Positions 48,833 to 56,798 of a stretch of DNA of 64,000 nt are shown here, one piece after another. Positions within the stretch are counted from its first letter, which is position 1, and each line of letters begins with the position of its first letter. Under the pieces are notes generated by a model. It saw only the letters and a list, made by a program, of their open reading frames with translations. It was not told the DNA's origin and ran no database searches. Both the position numbers and the translations under genes were made by a program. Source of the DNA: Deltaproteobacteria bacterium (lineage in GTDB: Bacteria; Myxococcota_A; Polyangia; GCA-2747355; JADLHG01); assembly GCA_020848905.1 (NCBI GenBank), contig JADLHG010000082.1, positions 1-64,000 of the forward strand. The letters are read 5' to 3'.

Positions 48833-50206
48833 ATGGCCTACTTCGACCCGCGGCAGATCGGCATCTACTCGTTCGACCGCGTCGCGCAGGCGGAGAACTT
48901 CCACCGCACCGACCGGCGTGACCTGAGCGGCCTCGGGGGCCTCGGCGCCCTCGGCGGCAAGAAGAGCCGGCGCGCCTTCGGCGCGTTGATCGCGTCGCTC
49001 CAGTCGATCAAGAAGAACTGGCCGCAGGTCAACTCGATCCTGGGCCAGGCCGCGAGCGCCGTCTCGTCGGCGCGCTCGGCGATCGACTCGGCCCGCTGGG
49101 AGATCGAGTCCGCCGGCGGCGACGCCTCGCGCATGGACGCCCTCTCGGCGCAGGTCGACGAGGCCGAGGCCAAGATCAGCGACCTCCAGTCGCAGGTCGA
49201 CTCCCTGGGCGTCGCCTCGGAGATCGCGACGTGGACGCCCGACGGCGCGCAGCCGCAGAGCCAGGAGTGGATGGACTTCACCACGCGGGCGACCGAGATC
49301 GACGGGAAGCTCAACGCGGTGTTCGCGCAGGCCAAGGGGATCGGCACCGCGGCCCAGAACGCCGCGCGTCAGGCCTCCTCGGTCGTCGCCAAGGCCCGCC
49401 AGGACGCGCAGCGCGCGGCCCAGCAGGAGGCCGACCGGATCCGCCGCCAGGAGGCCGCCGCGCTCGCCGAGGAGCGCCGGCTCCAGATGCAGCAGCAGAT
49501 GGAGGAGCGCCGTCAGCAGGCCCTGATCGACGCCGAGGAGCGCAAGATCCAGGCGCAGATCGACGCCGAGAACCGCCGCGCGCAGGCCGACGCCCAGCGC
49601 GAGGCGAACCGCATGGCCATGGAGCAGCAGGCCGAGGCGAGCCGCATGGCGCTGGAGCAGCAGTCCCTCCAGGCGCAGTACGCCCAGCAGGCGGAGTTGG
49701 CGCGCCTCCAGGCGCAGGCCGCCATGCCCCAGCCGTCGACCATGCCGCAGGCGCCCCCGGGCTACGCCTACGTCGACACGCAGACGGGCCAGCAGTACGC
49801 GCCGCAGGCGCAGCCGGCGGCCTTCTCGCCGGGGGCCCAGCCGGCCTACCTCGCGCCGGGCTGGTACCAGGGCGAGGCCCAGGCGCAGCAGATCGCCGCG
49901 CAGGGCATGCCCCTCGACGTCGGGTTCACCATGTCGCCGGGCTTCTCGCCTGGCTACGAGTTGTTCGGGCTGGCTGGCCGCGTCGGGGGCCTCGGGGCCG
50001 AGGCGCCCGCGCCGCGCACGCGCGCGGGGCGCATGGCCCGTGACATCGTGTCGGCGGCGTCGCCGCTGATCCCCGGCCAGGCCCCCGCGCCCACGCCGGA
50101 GCCCGAGGCGCCCGCCCTCGACGCGACCAAGGTGCTGACGTGGGGCGTGGCCGGCTACCTGGCCTTCCCCTACCTGAAGAAGCTCTGGAAGAAGGTCGCG
50201 AAGTAG
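48833..50206 (+). CDS. Coiled-coil virion protein with C-terminal membrane helix
   Basis: 457 residues; ATG after GAGGAGC. LSGLGGLGALGG near 30-42, a helical region with heptads, a Gln/Ala-rich coiled coil (190-310), a Gln/Pro/Tyr-rich extended part, and a C-terminal hydrophobic segment (VLTWGVAGYLAFPYLKKLW). Resembles no named protein; a tape-like or membrane-penetrating role is possible. Confidence 0.75.
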   Translation: MAYFDPRQIGIYSFDRVAQAENFHRTDRRDLSGLGGLGALGGKKSRRAFGALIASLQSIKKNWPQVNSILGQAASAVSSARSAIDSARWEIESAGGDASRMDALSAQVDEAEAKISDLQSQVDSLGVASEIATWTPDGAQPQSQEWMDFTTRATEIDGKLNAVFAQAKGIGTAAQNAARQASSVVAKARQDAQRAAQQEADRIRRQEAAALAEERRLQMQQQMEERRQQALIDAEERKIQAQIDAENRRAQADAQREANRMAMEQQAEASRMALEQQSLQAQYAQQAELARLQAQAAMPQPSTMPQAPPGYAYVDTQTGQQYAPQAQPAAFSPGAQPAYLAPGWYQGEAQAQQIAAQGMPLDVGFTMSPGFSPGYELFGLAGRVGGLGAEAPAPRTRAGRMARDIVSAASPLIPGQAPAPTPEPEAPALDATKVLTWGVAGYLAFPYLKKLWKKVAK

Positions 50207-50230
50207 GGTCCGAGGTCGAGGGGAGGCACC

Positions 50231-50857
50231 ATGGCGTACATCAAGATCGGCCGCCCCGGGCTGGGGGCCGTGGACACGCGCACGAGTTCCCTGAGCCAGC
50301 TTGCGGCGGCCAAGGACGCGCAGGCCGCGGAGTTGGAGCGCCAGGGCCGGGCGCTCGGCCCCTCGGGTCAGCCCATGCTTGTGCAGGCCGCCGCGCTTCG
50401 TTCGGAGGCGGTCGGGCTTCGTCGCCAGGCGCAGGCGCTGTCTCAGACGGTCCGCGGCGCCACGACGCCGACGCCGACGACGGGTGCGACGTCGACCTTC
50501 ACCGGCACGACCGCCGGGTCCGCCGCTTGGGGGGCCGCGATCAAGAAGGCGGCCTCTGAGGGGGCCGCCAAGGGGCGCGAGGAGGCTTCCGAGGGCGGCT
50601 CCTTCTGGGAGTCCCTCACCGAGGTGCTCGGGATCGGGGCCGGCGTCGCCAAGGGCGTCGTCGAGAGCGAGGCCCAGCGGCGCGCCGAGCGCGACCGCAT
50701 CCGGGCCGAGCGCCGTGCGTCGGCGTCGTCCATGACCCCGGCGTCCATGGCGCCCACGGACATGGGCGGGGTCGTCAAGCTCGCGGCCGGCGTCGCCGTC
50801 GTCGGCGTCGCGATCTGGGGCGTGAGCAAGCTCCTGGGCGGCGGCAAGGCGGCGTAG
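50231..50857 (+). CDS. Virion-type protein with C-terminal membrane helix
   Basis: 208 residues, ATG after GGGGAGG. IGRPGLGAV start, helix, Thr-rich linker, second helix, and a hydrophobic segment (VVKLAAGVAVVGVAIWGVSKLL) near the end. Confidence 0.72.
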   Translation: MAYIKIGRPGLGAVDTRTSSLSQLAAAKDAQAAELERQGRALGPSGQPMLVQAAALRSEAVGLRRQAQALSQTVRGATTPTPTTGATSTFTGTTAGSAAWGAAIKKAASEGAAKGREEASEGGSFWESLTEVLGIGAGVAKGVVESEAQRRAERDRIRAERRASASSMTPASMAPTDMGGVVKLAAGVAVVGVAIWGVSKLLGGGKAA

Positions 50858-50860
50858 GGC

Positions 50861-51139
50861 ATGGCCCTCGGGATCCTCCCCACGATCATCGGCGCCGTCT
50901 CCTCGATCGGTCCGGCCGTCTACGGGATCGTGGACACCCACATCCAGCGCCGGAAGGAGGCGGAGGCGAAGGCCCTCCCCGAGGGGCGCCAGCCGCCGCT
51001 GCCCTCGCGCCGGGAGTGGGTCGTGCCAGCGGTCGCGGCCCTGGCCGTGAGCGGCGTCGCGGCCTACGCGCTCTACCGGTGGAGCAAGCGCAGGGGGGCG
51101 AAGAGGGGGCGGGGTCGGCGGCGGGACGACGAGGAGTAG
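50861..51139 (+). CDS. Small two-helix membrane protein
   Basis: 92 residues. Hydrophobic segments at 2-25 and 55-72 (VVPAVAALAVSGVAAYALY) separated by a charged loop; tail RRGAKRGRGRRRDDEE. Holin-like topology is possible, but the virion context favours a membrane structural protein. Confidence 0.7.
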   Translation: MALGILPTIIGAVSSIGPAVYGIVDTHIQRRKEAEAKALPEGRQPPLPSRREWVVPAVAALAVSGVAAYALYRWSKRRGAKRGRGRRRDDEE

Positions 51140-51142
51140 GTC

Positions 51143-51550
51143 ATGTACGTCAAGGTCGATCGACTCCGCAGTCCGCGCCGGCGCGGCCTCGCCGACGGTG
51201 AGGTCGCCCCTTCGTCGGGCACGAGCTTCGACGCGGCCGGCTTCACGGGGGCCCTCGCCTCCGTCGCCCAGATCGGATACACGATCTGGGCCGGCGAGCG
51301 GGCCCGCAAGGACGAGAAGAAGGAGCGCAAGCGCGAGCGTCAGGCCGAGGCCGCCGAGGCCGCGCGCCTGAACGAGGAGGCCCGCCGGGCCGCCGCCGCC
51401 GCCGAGGCGGCGCAGGTGGCTCGTTTCGAGGCCACGACGAAGCAGACGGACACGCTCAAGAACGTGGCGATCGGCGCGGTCGCGATCGTCGCCGGCGTGG
51501 GTGGCCTCGTGTTCCTGGGCAAGCTCCTCATGGGCGGGAAGCGGAAGTGA
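51143..51550 (+). CDS. Small coiled-coil membrane protein
   Basis: 135 residues: basic start, one hydrophobic patch (FTGALASVAQIGYTIWAG), an Arg/Glu/Ala coiled coil and a C-terminal transmembrane helix (VAIGAVAIVAGVGGLVFLGKLL) followed by KRK. Confidence 0.7.
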   Translation: MYVKVDRLRSPRRRGLADGEVAPSSGTSFDAAGFTGALASVAQIGYTIWAGERARKDEKKERKRERQAEAAEAARLNEEARRAAAAAEAAQVARFEATTKQTDTLKNVAIGAVAIVAGVGGLVFLGKLLMGGKRK

Positions 51551-52614
51551 TCACCGTCCGCGACTTCCAGAAGGCCGGCCTCGGGGCGTGCTGCGCCTCG
51601 TGCGCCGCGCACGGTCCGTGCGAGGGGGCGCGCCCCTCGCCGTGCGGCGGAGGTCTTGCCGGGGAGAAGGAGTCCACGATCGGCGGCGGCGTCGCGGCCG
51701 GTGCGGTCGCGGGCGCGACCGTGGGCGCGGCGGCGGGCCCCTGGGGGGCGGCGATCGGCGCGGCGGCGGGCGCCATTGCCGGCGGGGCCATGGGCTACGC
51801 CGGCAAGGAGAAGGCCCGCAAGGCGAAGAAGAAGCAGAGGCGCCAGGCGTTCGCGGCCCTCCAGGCCGAGGAGGCCGAGAAGGCGCGGCTGCGCGAGCAG
51901 GAGCGCCAGGCCCTCGTCGCGGCCGAGGCCGCCGCGATCCGGCGGCGCACGGCGAAGCAGCAGATCGGCCAGCGCGGCGCGGCGCTCGCGAAGCGCGCGG
52001 AGGCCCAGGGCCTGCCCGACCTCGCCGACGAGGCGCGCGAGATCGCGGAGGAGGACGTGTTCCTCGGGGCCGAGGACGCCGACGCCGTCCTCGCGGATCG
52101 CTCCTCGCGCCTGACCGAGATCGATCAGGCCCTCCGGGCGCACGCACAGGCCACCGCCGAGCAGGCGGCGCTGGCCAACGCGACGGCGTCGGCCCTCGGA
52201 AGCAAGAAGAACACGGTGCGGACCAAGGCGCGGCTCCTCGCGCAGCGCGCGACGACCCTGGGCGTGCCCGACCTCGCGGCCGAGGCGACCGCGATCGGCG
52301 ACGAGGACGTCTACCTGGGCGACTACAACGCCGACGCGATCCTCACCGAACGCCTCGCGCGCCTCGACGAGATCGGTGTCGCGCTGGCCCGCTACGCGGT
52401 CGTCGGTCGCGGTCGCATGAGCGGCCTGGGCGGCATGAGCGCCGACCTCGGGGCGTGGCTCGGCCAGGTCCGCCAGAGCAACCGCGTCCGCGCCGGCCTG
52501 CCGCCGGGGCGCGTGCCCTCGGGATCGTTCCTGGGCGACGGAAACTCCGCCCCCAGTTCGCTCGGTATGCTGCTGGTGGTGGCCGCCGTCGGCGCCGCGC
52601 TCGCGGCGGAGTGA
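51547..52614 (+). CDS. Glycine-zipper membrane protein with internal duplication
   Basis: 355 residues; ATG overlaps the upstream stop. Cys-rich start (CCASC...C...C), then a 45-residue Gly/Ala zipper (45-90) typical of membrane-inserting proteins. Two diverged copies of a roughly 50-residue unit follow: LPDLADEAREIAEEDVFLG near 157 and VPDLAAEATAIGDEDVYLG near 240. The C-terminus is hydrophobic (LGMLLVVAAVGAALAAE) and encodes the next late promoter. Confidence 0.72.
   Translation: MITVRDFQKAGLGACCASCAAHGPCEGARPSPCGGGLAGEKESTIGGGVAAGAVAGATVGAAAGPWGAAIGAAAGAIAGGAMGYAGKEKARKAKKKQRRQAFAALQAEEAEKARLREQERQALVAAEAAAIRRRTAKQQIGQRGAALAKRAEAQGLPDLADEAREIAEEDVFLGAEDADAVLADRSSRLTEIDQALRAHAQATAEQAALANATASALGSKKNTVRTKARLLAQRATTLGVPDLAAEATAIGDEDVYLGDYNADAILTERLARLDEIGVALARYAVVGRGRMSGLGGMSADLGAWLGQVRQSNRVRAGLPPGRVPSGSFLGDGNSAPSSLGMLLVVAAVGAALAAE
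52544..52571 (+). promoter_or_regulatory. Putative late promoter inside a gene end
   Basis: ACTCCG, 16-base spacer ending GTTCGCTCGG, TATGCT, 72 bases before the next ATG. Confidence 0.6.
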
Positions 52615-52642
52615 CCGGCCCCGTCTTCGGAGGTCGAACGTC

Positions 52643-53527
52643 ATGGCCAACCTGTCCCTCGGCGACTTCGGCTGGGGCGCGTCGCTCCCGCTGCGTCAGG
52701 CCCGCCGCAAGGCCGCCGGCATGGGCTTCCTGGCCGACTTCGTCATGATCCCGGGCGGCACGCCCGTCCAGGCCGTCGGGCCGCAGGTGCTGCCCTCGGG
52801 CAGCGGGCAGCCCATGCCGCCGAACATGGCCGCGTCGCTCGCGTCGTCCGCGACGCCAGGCGTCTACATGGGGCCGCCGCCGTGGGGCTTCCTGCCCGAC
52901 GGGACGCGCTGCACGCCCCAGGTCGACGGGGCCATGCCGGGCTGCTGCCCTTCGGTCGAGTCGCTCGTCGCGCAGACCGCCGCGAACAACCCGTCGGTCG
53001 CCGGCAACGCGATCACGACGGTCAACCTGCTCGCGGACACCCTCACGCCCTTCGTGCCGCAGACGCAGCCGAGCGCGGCCGTGCTGCCGGCGATCGTGGG
53101 CCAGGAGATCGCGAAGAGCCAGTTCGCCCAGACGCCGCTCTCGCCCGCCGTCGTCTCGCCGCAGAGCGACTCGTCGTCGTGGCTCACGCCCCAGCCCCGG
53201 AAGGCCTTCAAGATCCCGGCGAACCTCAACTCGGTCTTCAGCCTGATCCCCTCGGGGGTGATCAAGGACGAGATCGAGTTCATGGCGCAGGACACGGCGG
53301 CCTTCAAGGAGGTCTCCTTCCAGCCGGGCTCGGGCCAGGGCGCCAACTCGGTCGCCCAGGGCACGGCGGCGGCCAAGATCGCCTCGGCGGGCGCGGTCCT
53401 CGCCGGGATCGGCGACGACGACGCCGGCCCCGACCAGGGGGCCTCGTCGCTGCCCGGCCTCGGCCTCGTGGCCGCCCTCGTGGGGATCGCGTGGGTGGCG
53501 GGGGCCTTCGGCGGCAGCGGGGAGTAG
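52643..53527 (+). CDS. Virion-type protein
   Basis: 294 residues. Extended Pro/Gly-rich N-terminal half with CTPQ...CC, a folded central part, and a hydrophobic C-terminus (LPGLGLVAALVGIAWVAGAFGG). No recognised family. Confidence 0.72.
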   Translation: MANLSLGDFGWGASLPLRQARRKAAGMGFLADFVMIPGGTPVQAVGPQVLPSGSGQPMPPNMAASLASSATPGVYMGPPPWGFLPDGTRCTPQVDGAMPGCCPSVESLVAQTAANNPSVAGNAITTVNLLADTLTPFVPQTQPSAAVLPAIVGQEIAKSQFAQTPLSPAVVSPQSDSSSWLTPQPRKAFKIPANLNSVFSLIPSGVIKDEIEFMAQDTAAFKEVSFQPGSGQGANSVAQGTAAAKIASAGAVLAGIGDDDAGPDQGASSLPGLGLVAALVGIAWVAGAFGGSGE

Positions 53528-53531
53528 CCCT

Positions 53532-54044
53532 GTGGCGACCGAGCAGCAGAAGATCAACTACACCAAGGTCGTGCTCTGGCTTGAGCAGTCCTGGCGCGGG
53601 CTGCCGCCTGACGTGGTGACCAATCAGGTCGCGACGTTGCGCGAGAGCTTGAGCAAGGATCGCTGGGAGGACGCCTCGGCCGGGCTGCTGACCGGGATCG
53701 TGGTCACGGACAGCACTTACTTCAGCCAGCCCGTGCTGCTCACGAAGCTCAACACGATCCAGCGCGACAACATGGCGCGCAAGCCCCCGAGGGTCGACGG
53801 CAAGCCGAGGATCAACCCCACGGCGCGGACGTCCCCGTCGCCGGTGGCGGCCGGGGCCGCGACCTTTGCCGAAGAGGCTCGCAAGGACGTCACCAAGTTC
53901 GCCGGCAAGGCCGGCGGTGCGATCGAGCGCACCGGGCAGGGCGCCAAGCTCCTGCTGGAGAACCTCGACAAGGTGATCATCGGCGGAGTCGTTCTGTTCG
54001 TGGCCGTGCAGGTCTACTCGGCCTACCGCGCCTCGCGGCGCTGA
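53532..54044 (+). CDS. Membrane-anchored virion-type protein
   Basis: 170 residues. Helical N-terminus (YTKVVLWLEQSWRGLPPDVV), basic linker with INPTAR, and a C-terminal transmembrane helix (VIIGGVVLFVAVQVYSAY) followed by RASRR, i.e. a tail-anchor topology. Confidence 0.72.
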   Translation: MATEQQKINYTKVVLWLEQSWRGLPPDVVTNQVATLRESLSKDRWEDASAGLLTGIVVTDSTYFSQPVLLTKLNTIQRDNMARKPPRVDGKPRINPTARTSPSPVAAGAATFAEEARKDVTKFAGKAGGAIERTGQGAKLLLENLDKVIIGGVVLFVAVQVYSAYRASRR

Positions 54045-54056
54045 TCAGGAGAAGCC

Positions 54057-55202
54057 ATGAAGGTCGTCGACCGCAACGAGTTGATCACCCTGATTCGTCG
54101 CAAGGGCGGGCGTGCCTCGTCGTCCATGTCCGACGCCGCGCTGGCGTCCGAGGCGAACCGCCTCGGCATGGGCGCGAAGAAGATGGGCAGCAACCCGGGC
54201 AAGCGCCGGCGGCGCTCGACCAGCGAGCGTGGCGGGCCGTCCTTGATCCCCGGGGCCAAGCGCGGCACCGTGGAGCCCCACGACCTCTTCATGCCGCCGG
54301 ACCCCCGCACGCCCGGCCTTCGCGGCGCTCAGGTGCGGATCCTCGGCCCCTACTCCTCGGGGGAGTGGTGGATCCACGACGAGTTGGGCAACAGGCAGGG
54401 GCCGTATCCGACCAAGTTGGCCGCGCAGCAGGCCCTCTACGGTCCGTGGGTCGGCAAGAAGAAGAAGAAGAGGGGCAACCCCGGCCCCGACCCCTACCGC
54501 AAGGACGTGCTGGTCATGACCCCCGGGGGCGTGTCCTACACGGGGCCCTACGGGCCGTTCGGCAGCCGCGAGTGGCAGCCGGGCCTGCGCGGGAACCCCG
54601 TCGGCGCCATGGACGACTACCTCCTGATCGCCCCGCCCGCGCCCGCGCCGACGGCGAGCAACCCGTCGATCGAGCACTTCGGCGGGTTCCGGCGCGGCGA
54701 CCGCGTGACGGTCGGTGCGCGCAGCGGCCGGAAGGGGTGGTCGGGGATCATCTACCAGTTCGTCCCCTACGGCGGCTACGGCTTCGGCGACCAGCCCGTC
54801 GTGATCGTCGAGCGGACCTCCGACCGCTCGATGCAGCACGTCCCCATGGAGTGGCTCAAGAAGACGCGGACGCGGGGCCACCGCAACCCGCCCATGGGGG
54901 ACTACCTCCAGATCGCCGGGAACCCCGTCGGCGACTACCTCCAGATCAACCCCGGCCTCCCGCGGCCGGGTGAGATCGTTCCTGGCCGTGCGGGCCGCCG
55001 TGGGCGCAACCCGCGCGCGAAGAACAGCCCCTTCCACAAGGGCGACGAGGTCTTCGTGCCGTCGGGCCACCGCGGCGTGGTCGCCGGCGCCGCCCCGGGC
55101 GGGAAGGTGAAGGTCAGGCTCGCGCGTGGCGGGACCATGACCTTCGCGGCGTCGTCGCTGGTTCACTGCGACCCGTCGTGCCACACGCACGGCATGTTCT
55201 AG
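54057..55202 (+). CDS. Modular NP-motif protein with DYLQI repeats
   Basis: 381 residues. Short segments are separated by recurring x-Asn-Pro motifs (SNPG, GNPG, GNPV, SNPS, RNPP, GNPV, INPG, RNPR). DDYLLI, GDYLQIAGNP and GDYLQINP repeat at about 185, 283 and 293. The C-terminal 60 residues resemble a small KOW/SH3-like barrel (HKGDEVFVPSGHRG). It could be a precursor cut at the NP motifs (inference). Confidence 0.72.
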   Translation: MKVVDRNELITLIRRKGGRASSSMSDAALASEANRLGMGAKKMGSNPGKRRRRSTSERGGPSLIPGAKRGTVEPHDLFMPPDPRTPGLRGAQVRILGPYSSGEWWIHDELGNRQGPYPTKLAAQQALYGPWVGKKKKKRGNPGPDPYRKDVLVMTPGGVSYTGPYGPFGSREWQPGLRGNPVGAMDDYLLIAPPAPAPTASNPSIEHFGGFRRGDRVTVGARSGRKGWSGIIYQFVPYGGYGFGDQPVVIVERTSDRSMQHVPMEWLKKTRTRGHRNPPMGDYLQIAGNPVGDYLQINPGLPRPGEIVPGRAGRRGRNPRAKNSPFHKGDEVFVPSGHRGVVAGAAPGGKVKVRLARGGTMTFAASSLVHCDPSCHTHGMF

Positions 55203-55232
55203 AAGCCCGGTCCCGGCCAAAAGGAAGCGAAC

Positions 55233-56798
55233 ATGAAGCAGTTCCTCGTCGTGACGCCGGGGGGCAGCGTCGTCCAGGCGACGTCGGACCCCCACGAGGC
55301 GCTCGCCACGGCCCAGTCCATGGGGCCGTCGCAGTGGCTCGCCCCGACGGAGTTGGACGCGCCGCGCGCGAGCAACCCGCCGCTCGGTCCCGAGCAGGCC
55401 CTCAAGAAGGCGAAGCTCTCCCCGATCTCGTGGGACGAGGTCGCCTCGATCGCCTTCGACAAGCAGGGCCTCGCGAGGGCGCACGCGACCCTGGCCGGGA
55501 TCTTCGACCAGTCGAACCGCGCCGCCAAGCGCGTGGCGGCGAAGTCCCGCGGCAAGAAGGTCGAGGAGATCACGGGCCTCGGCATGAGCCTCACGCAGTG
55601 GCTCTCGCCCGGCTCGGGGTTCCTCACCGCCAACGCCAAGCTCATGAAGCGCGACGACGGGCGCGAAGGCGTGGCCCTCGGTCTGAACCTCGTGCCGGAG
55701 TACACCGTCGGGCGTCTGGAGTCGGCCGCCGGGGTGCGCCTCCCCTTCGTCACCGCGCCCGTGATCGGCGGCGGGACGGCCGTGAACTTCTGCACCGGGT
55801 CGAGCCAGGAGTGCCGCACCTCGTGCCTGGTCAACACGGGCCAGAACGCCTCGGACATTCGCAACACCTACACGAAGTTCGCCAAGGCCAAGGCGCTGCT
55901 GGAGCACCCGGTCGAGTTCATGGCGATCCTCGCGGCCGGCCTCCGCAAGTACGAGGAGGCGGAGGGCGACACCCTCTCCGGCAAGACCGGCAAGGCCGAG
56001 AAGTTCGTCCGGCTCAACGTCCTCTCGGACATTCCGTGGGAGCTTTTCGCCCCCTGGCTGTTCGACGCCTTCCCCGGCCTGACCTTCTACGACTACACGA
56101 AGGTGCCGGGCCGCTACCACCCGAAGTACGACCTGACCTTCTCCTACAGCGGCGAGAACATGCCGACGGTCGAGCGCGAGTTCGCGGCCGGCAAGCGGAT
56201 CGCGGCGGTGTTCCTCGCGCCTGAGTACATCAAGGGCCAGGTCGCCGCGCGCGTGGCGAAGGCGCAGTCCTCGACCGCGATCCGCGCGGCCCTGGAGTCG
56301 GCCGACAAGGCGGCGAAGGGCGAGGCGTCCTACAAGACGTCGAAGGTCGGGCTCGCGGCGTGGCGCGCGGTCAACCCGATCCCGCGCACCTTCCGGATCG
56401 GTCAGCAGGAGGTGCCGGTGGTCGACGGCGACTACACCGACTTCCGCCCGTGGGATCCCGCCGGGGTCGTCGTCGCCCTGCGCTGGAAGACGCCCCGGAT
56501 CCTCGACAAGAAGACCGGCAAGCGGCGCGAGCTTCGCCTCGACGAGACCCCGCGGTCGTTCGTCATCATGGGCGAGGTCCGCGAGGGCCCCGACGGCCCC
56601 TACTACGTGCTCGCGCACACGCCCAACTCGGACGACAACACGGACGACGTGGCGCGCGCCGCGGACGCCTCGCTGCGCGAGACCCTCTACGACGCCGAGC
56701 GGGCCAAGGAGCTTCGTCGCAAGCGCCTCCCGACGATCGAGAGGGCCGCGCGCGCCGAGTGGGTCAGCCGCTTCCCTGAGCCCGGCGAGGCGCCGTGA
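55233..56798 (+). CDS. GP88-family-like protein
   Basis: 521 residues. The N-terminal 120 residues are variable; 120-400 match phage gene-product-88 domains: NFCTGSSQECRTSCLVNTGQ near 184, FAKAKALLEHP, RLNVLSDIPWE and FYDYTKVPGRY. The Cys cluster recalls radical-SAM-like or metal proteins, but biochemistry is unknown. The tail is a beta domain ending in a helix. It lies amid virion genes, unlike the usual early position. Confidence 0.8.
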   Translation: MKQFLVVTPGGSVVQATSDPHEALATAQSMGPSQWLAPTELDAPRASNPPLGPEQALKKAKLSPISWDEVASIAFDKQGLARAHATLAGIFDQSNRAAKRVAAKSRGKKVEEITGLGMSLTQWLSPGSGFLTANAKLMKRDDGREGVALGLNLVPEYTVGRLESAAGVRLPFVTAPVIGGGTAVNFCTGSSQECRTSCLVNTGQNASDIRNTYTKFAKAKALLEHPVEFMAILAAGLRKYEEAEGDTLSGKTGKAEKFVRLNVLSDIPWELFAPWLFDAFPGLTFYDYTKVPGRYHPKYDLTFSYSGENMPTVEREFAAGKRIAAVFLAPEYIKGQVAARVAKAQSSTAIRAALESADKAAKGEASYKTSKVGLAAWRAVNPIPRTFRIGQQEVPVVDGDYTDFRPWDPAGVVVALRWKTPRILDKKTGKRRELRLDETPRSFVIMGEVREGPDGPYYVLAHTPNSDDNTDDVARAADASLRETLYDAERAKELRRKRLPTIERAARAEWVSRFPEPGEAP

